Positions 1 through 8,449 of a stretch of DNA of 64,000 nucleotides are shown in pieces. Source of the stretch: Alkaliphilus transvaalensis ATCC 700919 (GTDB lineage Bacteria; Bacillota; Clostridia; Peptostreptococcales; Natronincolaceae). The notes under the pieces were generated by a model. The model was given only the letters and a program-made list of their open reading frames with translations. It had not been told where the DNA came from and searched no databases. Both the position numbers and the translations under genes were made by a program. Positions within the stretch are counted from its first letter, which is position 1; each line of letters opens with the position of its first letter. The DNA lies in NCBI RefSeq assembly GCF_000621485.1, contig NZ_KK211286.1, forward strand, positions 1-64,000, in the 5' to 3' direction.

Positions 1-510
1 TTAATGAAGATGTTCTCAGCCTTCACAACAGGTGGAGACTATGAAGCAACAGGTTACGGATATGGCCCAGGGCTAGGAGAAGGATACGATAGAACAATCC
101 TAATTCTTTCTAGAGCTTCTGGTACACCAGTTGTGGCTAATGCCATCCAATATGCAGCTGACCTTGTAAGGGGTAATGTAAAAGAAGTTGCAAAAAGAGA
201 GTTTGCAGCAGCGAAAAAAGCTAAGCTTGATGACATATTAAAATCCCTTACAAAGGATAACAAAAAAGCCGCTGCCGCTGATGAAGAAGAAGTAACAGCA
301 CCTTCAGCGGAGGTAGTAACAGGCTCTATTGCTGGAATAGACATTATGGATTTAGAAGATGCTGTTAAGGCCCTTTGGAAAAAAGGCGTCTATGCAGAAA
401 GTGGAATGGGTTGTACAGGACCTATTGTAATGGTTAACGAAGCTAAAATGGCTGAAGCAATTAATATCCTAGCAGAAGCAGGGTTTGTTGCAAAAGAAAG
501 TGCTTGTTAA
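1..510 (+). CDS. grdD: Glycine reductase complex component C subunit GrdD, C-terminal part (cut by window start)
   Basis: The frame is open at base 1, so the gene starts upstream; the 169 codons here are less than half of the roughly 380-residue family length. GrdD, with GrdC, forms protein C of the selenium-dependent glycine/sarcosine/betaine reductase. It takes the carboxymethyl-selenoether from protein B/A and releases acetyl phosphate, giving ATP in Stickland fermentation. I recognise the family segments FTTGGDYEATGYGYGPG, DRTILILSRASG and the C-terminal ESGMGCTGPIVMVNEAK, which holds the conserved cysteine. A Lys/Ala-rich linker lies before the last 60 residues. The last 85 bases recur almost unchanged near 8.2 kb. 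Recognition is from memory of the family; confidence is high. Confidence 0.93.
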   Translation, partial: LMKMFSAFTTGGDYEATGYGYGPGLGEGYDRTILILSRASGTPVVANAIQYAADLVRGNVKEVAKREFAAAKKAKLDDILKSLTKDNKKAAAADEEEVTAPSAEVVTGSIAGIDIMDLEDAVKALWKKGVYAESGMGCTGPIVMVNEAKMAEAINILAEAGFVAKESAC

Positions 511-516
511 ATAAAT
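430..516 (+). repeat. Direct repeat copy 1: 3' end of grdD
   Basis: About 85 bases covering the last codons and stop of grdD recur at 8205-8289 in the same orientation, with a few substitutions and a one-base deletion. The two copies flank the ABC-ABC-Tet-TetR segment. Confidence 0.9.
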
Positions 517-526
517 ACGTAATAAT

Positions 527-562
527 AGATCCCTTGACGATATCTTGAGGGATCTATTTATT
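527..562 (+). terminator. Rho-independent terminator after grdD
   Basis: The arms AGATCCCT and AGGGATCT pair over 8 bp and are followed by a T-rich run. It lies 17 bases after the grdD stop and closes the grd operon. Confidence 0.8.
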
Positions 563-1175
563 TTTACTAAGTTTTGCAATTATAAACTTGTAATGATACC
601 ACAGTCATATTAAAGAGTATACTCTTAGTTTCGTTTCTAACTGCAAACACAGAAGATTTAATTTTTTTGTAAATTGCTGTTTATTCATTTTAATTAATGT
701 AACCATACGAAGATGTATTATCTTTGGAGTTATGATGATTAACTGTGGCAAAAAAATTTATAAATACGTTTACTAATTAGAGATTTATAGTAAATCTAAG
801 TTACATTGATAAAATTTAGAATATATGGTACGATTTGTATGGAAAGGAATAGTGAATTAGATCAAAAAAAGCATTAATTTTTAATTTGAAATCAACTGAG
901 AGATTCAGTTTTGTTATAGGAGATTTGGCTCTAATTAATACTAAATAAAGAAAACGTATTTAATAGAGTATCCATCAATCCTATGACAATTCAAATAAAA
1001 AATAGTTGGAATATTTCAACCATTGAGATTAGGGGAGGTATAACATAGGGAGGCTAGTTTTACATTCTACAATGTGTATATTATAAAATGTAAAATCAGC
1101 AGAGACGAATACAAATCTTAAAAAAATATTAGTTTTGTATTCAAAATAAAAGATAATCTTTAGGGGGATTTACAA
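563..1175 (+). promoter_or_regulatory. Long untranslated leader before the ABC-exporter/Tet-like operon, with two tandem hairpins
   Basis: This stretch of about 610 bases holds no convincing gene. Near its end are two perfect 9-bp stem-loops: TTTTACATT/AATGTAAAA at 1058-1095 and GAATACAAA/TTTGTATTC at 1107-1142. They are preceded by SD-like GGGGAGGT and GGGAGG at 1032-1052. The arrangement of SD sequences, stem-loops and then a resistance-type operon resembles attenuated leaders of ribosome-protection and ABC resistance genes. No leader peptide with a clear start could be fixed, so attenuation is inference. Confidence 0.45.
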
Positions 1176-2921
1176 ATGAAAGAAAGTAATAAAATAGTTT
1201 TAAAAGATTTATACAGATTTATAAAACCATATAAATTTTGGTTTATACTTGCAGCTATACTAAACTTATCGCTGATTTCATTTAACCTACTAAGAACCTA
1301 TTACACAGAAAAGCTACTAGATAATGCCACGAGAAGTGAATTGAGTGGTTTGCTTACATATCTAGGTGTTTTGCTAGTTCTTACTTGTGCTGCTCTAATC
1401 ATGGTGTACGGAACTAAGTACGCTACAGGGCGTTTTGGGTCTATGGTAGTACGAGAATTAAGGTATGGGGTATTTAAAAGACTATCCCATAGTAATATTA
1501 AAGAAATTGATAAATTAAGTGTTGGAGATATAATTTCTAGAAGTAACTATGAGATGGATTTTATTTCAAGATTTCTTGAAAGAGGAGTGCCAGAATTACT
1601 ATTTCAACCACTAATGTTTATAGCAGCATCTGTTTATATGATCATTATTGATTGGAAATTATTTCTAATTTGTTACTCTCTTAGCCCTATAGCAATTTTT
1701 CTGATTAATAAATTTGACGAAAAAAGCGCTAAATACTCTGAAGCCTATTATCAAAACCTAGGTGAAGCTAATGGTGTAATTAAAGAGTGTATTGACGGTA
1801 TCACAACGATTAAAACTTATAATCTTTCGGATTATATACTAAGCAATTGTAAAAAAGCTTTTGATAGGGTATTGAAATCTGTTTTAACCAGTGAAAAGTT
1901 TGATGCGGTTCAGCTCCCCTTTTATTTCGTGTTGTATGAATCGCCAAAGATACTATGTTTATTATTTGGTGGTCTAGCAGTTATAAATGGAAGGATGACA
2001 ATAGGGCAACTAATTGCATATAGTCAACTAATTTTATTTGTGGCAGACCCCATCAATACATTAACACAGTTATTTGGAGGTGTAAGAAAGTTTTTTGTTG
2101 CATTTAAACGTGTTAGAGAGCTCTTGGATGTTGAAACAGAAGGCTATCTGCAAAAGAAATACATAGTAGATAAAACTGAAGAAGCTCATCTTGAATTTAA
2201 GAATGTATCTTTTAGTTATGATGGAGTTAATCCAGTTTTAGATGATGTAAGCTTTAATATCCCAATGGGTAGCAAAGTGGCTATTGTAGGACTTAGTGGT
2301 GAAGGAAAGAGTACAATTCTAAACCTTATTTGTGGGTTCTATGACGTTATTGAAGGGGATATTCTTATAAACAATAGACCCTATAGAGATATGAGTATAG
2401 AAGAAATAAGAAGCAAATTATCCTATGTTTCACAGGAGACATTTCTGTTTCCCATTACCATTAGTCAGAACATTGGGTTTGGAAAGATTAATGTTAATGA
2501 ATCAGAAATCAGACGTGCTGCTGAAATTACTAAATGTCATGATTTTATAGTAGATCTGCCAAATAATTACGATACTATTATGAGTGAACAAGGCAAGAAT
2601 TTATCAGGTGGACAGAGACAGAGGGTTTCTATAGCCAGAGCTGTTTTAAAAGATGCACCGATTATATTAATGGATGAGCCCACGGCTTCCTTAGATTTGC
2701 AAACAGAGGCCGAGGTAATGGATGATATTCTAAAATTAACTGAGAACAAAACTCTAATAATATCAACTCATCGCTATTCAGTCCTTAATAAAGTAGATCT
2801 GATCCTTATTGTATCGAAAGGATGTATAATAGAAAGGGGTAGCCATAAGGAACTCCTTCAACAAAATGGGGTATATCATAAACTTTATAACAAACAATTT
2901 GTAGCTAGTGAGGTGATTTAA
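1176..2921 (+). CDS. ABC exporter half-transporter (fused membrane and ATPase domains), first of pair
   Basis: A 581-residue type IV (ABCB-like) exporter subunit. About six membrane segments fill residues 15-310. The nucleotide-binding domain follows, with Walker A GLSGEGKST near 372, Q-loop YVSQET, signature LSGGQ near 476, Walker B IILMDEP near 498 and an H-loop STHR. Start: ATG behind GGGGGATTTACAA. Three bases separate it from a second half-transporter, so the two probably form a heterodimer. The substrate cannot be read from sequence; linkage to a Tet-like ribosomal-protection protein suggests drug or peptide export. Both proteins of the pair keep the Walker B glutamate, so neither site is obviously degenerate. 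Confidence 0.92.
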   Translation: MKESNKIVLKDLYRFIKPYKFWFILAAILNLSLISFNLLRTYYTEKLLDNATRSELSGLLTYLGVLLVLTCAALIMVYGTKYATGRFGSMVVRELRYGVFKRLSHSNIKEIDKLSVGDIISRSNYEMDFISRFLERGVPELLFQPLMFIAASVYMIIIDWKLFLICYSLSPIAIFLINKFDEKSAKYSEAYYQNLGEANGVIKECIDGITTIKTYNLSDYILSNCKKAFDRVLKSVLTSEKFDAVQLPFYFVLYESPKILCLLFGGLAVINGRMTIGQLIAYSQLILFVADPINTLTQLFGGVRKFFVAFKRVRELLDVETEGYLQKKYIVDKTEEAHLEFKNVSFSYDGVNPVLDDVSFNIPMGSKVAIVGLSGEGKSTILNLICGFYDVIEGDILINNRPYRDMSIEEIRSKLSYVSQETFLFPITISQNIGFGKINVNESEIRRAAEITKCHDFIVDLPNNYDTIMSEQGKNLSGGQRQRVSIARAVLKDAPIILMDEPTASLDLQTEAEVMDDILKLTENKTLIISTHRYSVLNKVDLILIVSKGCIIERGSHKELLQQNGVYHKLYNKQFVASEVI

Positions 2922-2924
2922 TTT

Positions 2925-4685
2925 ATGAAAACTAGTTTTTTTAAGGACTTAGGAAGAATTTTAAATTTAATGGGTCATAGAAAATGGAAATATATCATTT
3001 CAATAGTAATATGTGCAGCCGTTGATCCAATTTATCAAATTGGATTTGCCTTCGCTAATAAGTACATATTCAACTCAATTGCTTATAATAGTCAAGAAAT
3101 GCTGATTAGAGGGTTTACTATTATGGCAGTAATTTTTCTAATTTACTGTATTGTACAACCAATAACAGGTTACCACTATGAAGGTAAGTTATATTTTCCA
3201 ATTATAGATATACATCTAAAATTAGTATCAAGTATAATGAAATTTCCTAACTCGTACTTTGACAAAAACCATAGTGGTAACATCATGTCCCGCTTGACCA
3301 GCGACCTAGATCGCTTGTCAGATTTCTATAGGGAGTATACTTATGATGTAGTGACCCACATGATACTTGGCATAGGTTCATTAGTTGCTATTATCATTAT
3401 CGACGTTAGGTTTATTCCCATAATGGTACTACTGGGATTCATATCTATTGGATTAAATAATATGTTTGGAAAAGAATCCTATTTATTAAGCAAAAATATT
3501 CAAGAGAATCAAGCTTCATCGACAGAGTGGTTCACAGATATGCTGTCAGGACTACGAACAATTAAAATTTTCGGTATGGAAAATATTATTTTCTCCCGTT
3601 ATCAAAAAAGTTATGATCAGGTTGTGGAAAACACAATATCTATGAATGATTTAGAGGGTAAAAGGATGGCTACTAACTTTTTGCTATCAGTGCTAAACTT
3701 CATAGGGATCTTAGGAGCCGGCGTTGTAATGATCAACTACCAAATGACGGATATAGGAACGGTGATGGCAATTATTGTACTGCAACGGGGCGTAACATCA
3801 TTATTTATCAATCTAGGAAGCTACTTAACAAATTTCAAAAGGGCTCTTGTTGGTGCAAATAGGGTATTTCAATTAATTGATGAAAACAAAGAGAGTGATA
3901 CTGATGCAACTGCTGAAGGATTTAGTATACAAGAAGCTGGAGTAAGTTTTAAAAATATCACTTACAAATACGATGGTCAAGAAAAAAAGGCACTAGAACA
4001 TCTCAATGTAAATTTTAATTATGGAGATGTATCTGCAATAGTTGGTGAAAGTGGTAGTGGAAAATCTACAATCTTTAAAATTCTTTTAGGACTATATCAA
4101 GATTATGAAGGAGAGATTACAGTCTTAGGAAATAATATAAGGCAATGTAAACTAGATGATATTCGTAGACATGTAGGTTACGTACCTCAAACACCATATA
4201 TTTTTAATACTACAATCTATGAAAATATTCGATACGGAAGATTAGATGCTACAGAAGAGGAAATCATTGCCGCAGCTCAAGCAACTAATGCCCATAACTT
4301 CATCTTAGAAACGCCTAATCAATACAATACTTACCTAGGGGAAGGAGGTATTAACCTTTCAGGAGGACAATGTCAAAGAATTGAAATCGCCAGAGCATTT
4401 CTGAAAAATCCACCTGTAATCTTATTAGATGAAGCTACTTCTGCACTAGATCGTGAATCGGAAATACTAGTGAAAGAGGGATTACAAAGATTATTTAAGG
4501 GAAGAACTGTAATTATTATTTCCCATAGACTAGATGCTGTTGAAGATGCGAATAAAATATATGTATTAAAAAGTGGTCAGCTAATAGAAGAAGGAACCCA
4601 TAAAGAACTTATGAGTAAAAAAGCAGCTTACTTTAGCTTATACTCTAACATGCAACATAAGGAAATTGAACAGGAGGCTATCTAA
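2925..4685 (+). CDS. ABC exporter half-transporter, second of pair
   Basis: A 586-residue fused exporter subunit with a membrane domain at about 15-310. Its ATPase domain has Walker A GESGSGKST near 373, Q-loop YVPQTP, signature LSGGQ near 478 and Walker B VILLDEATSALD near 499. The start is an ATG with GAGGTG 9 bases upstream, three bases after the preceding gene. Its stop codon overlaps the start of the next gene by one base (TAATG), so all three genes are translationally coupled. It is the probable heterodimer partner of the upstream subunit. The class is certain; the substrate is unknown. Confidence 0.92.
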   Translation: MKTSFFKDLGRILNLMGHRKWKYIISIVICAAVDPIYQIGFAFANKYIFNSIAYNSQEMLIRGFTIMAVIFLIYCIVQPITGYHYEGKLYFPIIDIHLKLVSSIMKFPNSYFDKNHSGNIMSRLTSDLDRLSDFYREYTYDVVTHMILGIGSLVAIIIIDVRFIPIMVLLGFISIGLNNMFGKESYLLSKNIQENQASSTEWFTDMLSGLRTIKIFGMENIIFSRYQKSYDQVVENTISMNDLEGKRMATNFLLSVLNFIGILGAGVVMINYQMTDIGTVMAIIVLQRGVTSLFINLGSYLTNFKRALVGANRVFQLIDENKESDTDATAEGFSIQEAGVSFKNITYKYDGQEKKALEHLNVNFNYGDVSAIVGESGSGKSTIFKILLGLYQDYEGEITVLGNNIRQCKLDDIRRHVGYVPQTPYIFNTTIYENIRYGRLDATEEEIIAAAQATNAHNFILETPNQYNTYLGEGGINLSGGQCQRIEIARAFLKNPPVILLDEATSALDRESEILVKEGLQRLFKGRTVIIISHRLDAVEDANKIYVLKSGQLIEEGTHKELMSKKAAYFSLYSNMQHKEIEQEAI

Positions 4686-6574
4686 TGGGGAACTTACCAA
4701 TTAAAAACATAGGCATATTTGCTCATGTTGACGCTGGCAAAACAACCATTGCAGAAAACCTTTTATATCTAGGAGGTTGCATTAAGCGCATTGGAAGAGT
4801 AGATAAAGGGATGACGCAGACAGATTCACTAGAAATAGAACGTAAGCGAGGTATTTCAGTAAGACTAGCCTCTGTTACTTTTGAATGGAAAAGCTCTGTT
4901 ATTAATATTATAGACACACCTGGTCATGCAGACTTTTATGCGGAAGTAGAACGATCTATGAGGGTTTTAGATGGTGCGGTTCTTGTAGTTTCAGCCGTTG
5001 AAGGAGTTCAGGCTCAAACTAAAATAATTTGGGATACATTGGAAAAAATGAAGATCCCCACAATTATATTCATAAATAAAATTGATCGACTAGGTGTTAA
5101 TATAGGGAAAGTTTTGGAGGAAATATCAAATAAATTAACTAGTGATATATTAGATATGCAAATGGTCACTAACGAAGGGATGAAGAATGCTTCTACAGTT
5201 GATTTCATTAGATTCATGGATGACGACACAATAAGCTATAGTAGTAGAGATAATATAAAGCGATTTCATGAACAGTTAGCCTTGTATGATGAAGCATTAT
5301 TTAATCAACTTGTAAATAATAACGAACCAAACCCAACTATATTAGATGAAAAAATAAGTGATCTGTGTAAAAATCGAAGGATATTTCCTCTCTTGTATGG
5401 TTCGGCTATAAATTCCATCGGTGTAGAATTCTTAATGAATACTATAGGACGATATTTGGGGGAGGGCACTGGAAATCCAGATTCACCATTTTCAGCTGTC
5501 ATATATAAAATAGAACATGATATTATTCATGGTAGACTTACCTTTATAAGAGTATTTAATGGTACAGTCACAGAATATGATAAGGTTCTGAATAACAGAA
5601 ATCACAACGAAGAAAAAGTAATCCGTATTTTTAAACTTAAAGGAACAAAAATGGTTAGATGTGAGTCATTAAGGGCAGGAGAAATAGGGGTTTTATGTGG
5701 AGTAAATGCTAAAATTGGAGATATACTAGGAAATCCAGAGGGAATAACTAAACTAGAAACAACTGTGGCTCCCCTTCTAACAGTAAAAATTGAAGCAAAA
5801 GAAAAACATCAAAACCCTCAATTAATTAATGCCTTAAAGGTACTGGAAGAGGAAGAGCCGTTACTTTATGTAAAGTGGCATGATGATAAGAAGGAAATTA
5901 ATATACAACTGATGGGTATGATTCAAATGGAGGTAATTACAAGTATTCTACAAGATAGGTTTCATTTAGATGTAATCTTCGATGAACCAAGTGTACTATA
6001 TCAAGAAACCCCCATGAACTATGCAGAAAGTTTTGTAGCAAAAGATGGATATACAGATCTTGGTCTTAGTGTTGAGCCTATCGAGAGGGGGAAAGGCATC
6101 CAGTTTGAATCAAAGGTTTCTACAGACTATATCTTTAGGAAGTATCAAAATGAGGTGAAGGATACAATTTATCCTGCGCTGGAAAAGGGTCTGATGGGAT
6201 ATAGAGTAAATGATGTTAGAGTTACCATTGTTGCTGGTAAATCAACTCCAATAGCAACTTTACCTTCAGATTTCAGACATCTTACATATGCTGCTATTCA
6301 AGAAGCAATAAAAGCAGCAGGTACTATACTTTTAGAACCAATACTGAAGTTTAATTTAATTGTTCCTGTCGAATCTAGTAAGCAAATATTTTCTACATTA
6401 ATTAATATCAAGGCGGTATTTGATCCACCAGAGACTTTAAATGGATATATAGTCTTTGAAGGAACAGTACCAGTGGCTACGTCTATTAATTTTAGTACAA
6501 AGTTAGCAGGTATAACTGGTGGAAAAGGAGTCTATACAGCTGAGTTTTATATGTATAAAGAATGTTTCAGATAG
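4685..6574 (+). CDS. Tet(M)/OtrA-type ribosomal-protection translation-factor GTPase
   Basis: A 629-residue EF-G-like GTPase. The G domain has AHVDAGKT (13-20), DTPGHADF (77-84) and NKID (131-134). Later segments match Tet(M)-family domains II-V, for example the stretch ending in DFRHLTYAAIQEAIKAAGT. Tet(M) relatives dislodge tetracycline from the ribosome; more distant relatives act on other ribosome-binding drugs or as stress translation factors. The C-terminus differs clearly from classical Tet(M), so tetracycline resistance is not assured. Translation is coupled to the upstream ABC exporter. A ribosome-protection factor in one operon with an ABC pair suggests defence against a ribosome-targeting compound. 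Confidence 0.85.
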   Translation: MGNLPIKNIGIFAHVDAGKTTIAENLLYLGGCIKRIGRVDKGMTQTDSLEIERKRGISVRLASVTFEWKSSVINIIDTPGHADFYAEVERSMRVLDGAVLVVSAVEGVQAQTKIIWDTLEKMKIPTIIFINKIDRLGVNIGKVLEEISNKLTSDILDMQMVTNEGMKNASTVDFIRFMDDDTISYSSRDNIKRFHEQLALYDEALFNQLVNNNEPNPTILDEKISDLCKNRRIFPLLYGSAINSIGVEFLMNTIGRYLGEGTGNPDSPFSAVIYKIEHDIIHGRLTFIRVFNGTVTEYDKVLNNRNHNEEKVIRIFKLKGTKMVRCESLRAGEIGVLCGVNAKIGDILGNPEGITKLETTVAPLLTVKIEAKEKHQNPQLINALKVLEEEEPLLYVKWHDDKKEINIQLMGMIQMEVITSILQDRFHLDVIFDEPSVLYQETPMNYAESFVAKDGYTDLGLSVEPIERGKGIQFESKVSTDYIFRKYQNEVKDTIYPALEKGLMGYRVNDVRVTIVAGKSTPIATLPSDFRHLTYAAIQEAIKAAGTILLEPILKFNLIVPVESSKQIFSTLINIKAVFDPPETLNGYIVFEGTVPVATSINFSTKLAGITGGKGVYTAEFYMYKECFR

Positions 6575-6633
6575 ACTAGGCGTAATGGCGTAATATAGTT
6601 TATCAAATTAAATTGGGTTCAAATGATTGAAGA

Positions 6634-6706
6634 AGCAGAAAAGAATCTAGAAGAAGTATGATAATAGGATTCTGTAATATTTCACTAGATTATTTCTGCT
6701 TTTTCT
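6634..6706 (+). terminator. Terminator of the ABC/Tet-like operon
   Basis: The arms around AGCAGAAAAGAATCTAG and CTAGATTATTTCTGCT pair with one bulge and are followed by TTTTTCT. It lies 60 bases after the GTPase stop. Confidence 0.6.
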
Positions 6707-6861
6707 AACTTGTGTTTTGTATAAGAATTACGATAAAAAATTTGCCAGGAAGAAAAACAGATGTAAAAGAAAATCAATAACAGAGCTGGAAGCCAAGGAT
6801 ATATAATCCAAAAAGCAGTTTAAAGAAAAAGTGAATATATTACTAGAGAATGAGCTCATTG

Positions 6862-6913
6862 AAAAAAAGATTTAAAGTGGGCTTAGTTTAGTGTGCCTAA
6901 AACCCACTTTAAA
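6862..6913 (-). terminator. Probable terminator for tetR (minus strand)
   Basis: A perfect 11-bp stem, TTTAAAGTGGG/CCCACTTTAAA (6871-6881 and 6903-6913), is followed on the minus strand by a run of T residues. It is about 190 bases past the tetR stop. Confidence 0.55.
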
Positions 6914-7100
6914 AAAGATTAGTTTTCGTAGAAAAGTTCGACTGTAATTATTATTAAAATAAGAGAACTTTACGTAATGAGTTTCAACATAAGCAGATCA
7001 CCAATTTAATTGTATTAAATTGTGTAAGTCGCTTAGTTTCTTCAGCTAAAGCCATCCTATAAAATCTACTGAAGAAAGACTTTGTTCTAATACATAAAAA

Positions 7101-7757
7101 TTATAGTCTACTATAACCTATGATCGTCTTAGTGATGTACTTAAGGGTTTTTTCAACTGCCTCTTCAATTGGGTATTCTATTTGCATATTAATAATTCTA
7201 GAAAACATACCTTGGTAGATAAGTAGTATCATTTCATTGATGTCTTCTATAGCATCTTCATTAATAAACTTATCCTTAACACATGAGCGTAGTGCTGCAA
7301 TATTACGCTCATAAATATTTCTCTTTAATAACATGGGAAGCATATCTTCTGCTTGCTCACCAAGCTCTTCAGGGAATATGGTGTAATATTCTTCTAGGGC
7401 ATCGCTTAAAGAGTCGCTATATTTATTAAAGAATATAGTTTGATAGATTCGTGGATTACTAAAAGAATAAAAACAAAAACATCTCCAGATAGCAAGATAT
7501 TTTTCAAGCGGGCCATTAGCTCCTTTTACGTAATTAGGTAGATCTAAGGCATATTCTTTTAAGTATTTTAATGATGCATAAAAAACTAAATGCTCTAAGT
7601 CGGAAAAATAATTATATAATGTAGCACTGTTATAACCAGCAATGTCTGCTACTTTTCTTATAGTAACAGCTTCAATTCCCTCATCTTCAATGATCTGATT
7701 GGTAGCCTCAATAAAGTAACTCATCATTCGTCGTTTTTGAATCTCTTTCTTATCCAT
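7101..7757 (-). CDS. TetR-family transcriptional regulator
   Basis: A 218-residue protein with a typical TetR N-terminal helix-turn-helix (about 10-60), including the segment VTIRKVADIAGYNSATLYNYF. A helical ligand domain with no recognisable signature follows. It is convergent with the ABC/Tet-like operon and divergent from the grd remnant. A perfect 8+8 palindrome at 7966-7985, beside a TATAAT box, is a candidate operator. Inference: it responds to the compound handled by the neighbouring exporter, but no operator-like palindrome was found before that operon, so it may control something else. Confidence 0.85.
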   Translation of the reverse strand: MDKKEIQKRRMMSYFIEATNQIIEDEGIEAVTIRKVADIAGYNSATLYNYFSDLEHLVFYASLKYLKEYALDLPNYVKGANGPLEKYLAIWRCFCFYSFSNPRIYQTIFFNKYSDSLSDALEEYYTIFPEELGEQAEDMLPMLLKRNIYERNIAALRSCVKDKFINEDAIEDINEMILLIYQGMFSRIINMQIEYPIEEAVEKTLKYITKTIIGYSRL

Positions 7758-7926
7758 ATCCTAGTCACCTATCTCATCTAAGTTATCTAAGTTTAATCTT
7801 TAAGTTTCAACAATAGTAATTATAACATAATTAGCAAAATATAGCCATTAATTTGGGTTTCATCAAATTTAAACATAGGTTTTTTTAGATAAAGATAAAA
7901 ATAATCACGATTATATAATAATCAAA

Positions 7927-7985
7927 TTTATAATAACTGTTTTATAAGGTATAATATAGAAGGTTATTGTTATAAAAATAACAAT
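7927..7985 (+). promoter_or_regulatory. Promoter and palindromic operator before the grd remnant
   Basis: TATAAT at 7950-7955 has a weak -35 (TTTATA) 17 bases upstream. Immediately downstream is the perfect inverted repeat ATTGTTAT-AAAA-ATAACAAT (7966-7985). An operator at this place would block initiation; TetR binding is inference. Confidence 0.5.
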
Positions 7986-7991
7986 GTTGAA

Positions 7992-8285
7992 TTGAAGAAG
8001 ATTATTAAGGAAGGGAGTGTAGAAATAAAACTAGAATTTGGGAATTTTAATGTAAAGGAAGTCATGTTTGGTTTTGCTTTAAGATGGGCCGGAATGAGAT
8101 TGGCAGAGTATATAGGAAAAGCAGTAGCAGAACTACAGCCAGAAGAAGTAGAAACATATGAGTTAGAAGCAATTACAAAGCGATCACAAAAAGTTCAAAC
8201 ATTGATGGTTAACGAAGCTAAAATGACTGAAGCAATTAATATCCTAGCAGAAGCAGGTTTGTAGCAAAAGAAAGTGCTTGTTAAA
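7992..8285 (+). pseudogene. Collapsed remnant of a second grd locus (GrdE-like pieces fused to the GrdD tail)
   Basis: A 90-codon frame from TTG with no SD. Residues about 11-28 (IKLEFGNFNVKEVMFG) resemble the start of GrdE/GrdG-type proteins, and residues about 29-65 (LRWAGMRLAEYIGKAV and PEEVETYEL) resemble an internal GrdE segment. The last 20 residues copy the GrdD C-terminus. So pieces of at least two genes are joined, as expected after large internal deletions. Compared with grdD, the tail has lost one base, which brings in an early TAG. The GrdE similarity is from memory; the GrdD similarity is direct from the DNA. Confidence 0.75.
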
Positions 8286-8289
8286 AAAT
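8205..8289 (+). repeat. Direct repeat copy 2: 3' end of grdD
   Basis: It matches 430-516 with a few differences (one G-to-A change in an Ala codon, a one-base deletion and a T-to-A change near the end). Both copies are followed by a terminator built on an ATCCCTT stem. Confidence 0.9.
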
Positions 8290-8311
8290 AAATAATTACT
8301 GATAATAAAGA

Positions 8312-8342
8312 AATCCCTTAGCAAATGTTAAGGGATTCTTTC
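8312..8342 (+). terminator. Terminator after the grd remnant
   Basis: The stem AATCCCTTA/TAAGGGATT (9 bp) is followed by CTTTCT. It is similar in core sequence to the terminator after grdD. Confidence 0.75.
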
Positions 8343-8449
8343 TATAGCAAAACTTATGCCAACTTTGCAGATAAAAAGGCTAAGTCTTTATTAATGAACT
8401 AAAAAATGATATAATAGGACTATAGTCTAAAAGGTGAGGATGGTTAAAT

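Larger units (their letters stand above)
6575..7100. other. Gene-free stretch between the convergent Tet-like operon and tetR
   Basis: It holds a plus-strand terminator (6634-6706) and a second hairpin (6871-6913) better suited to minus-strand transcripts. Short coding-like scraps, such as a run of Lys/Glu codons at 6780-6870, have no start, no SD and no recognisable product. Confidence 0.5.
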
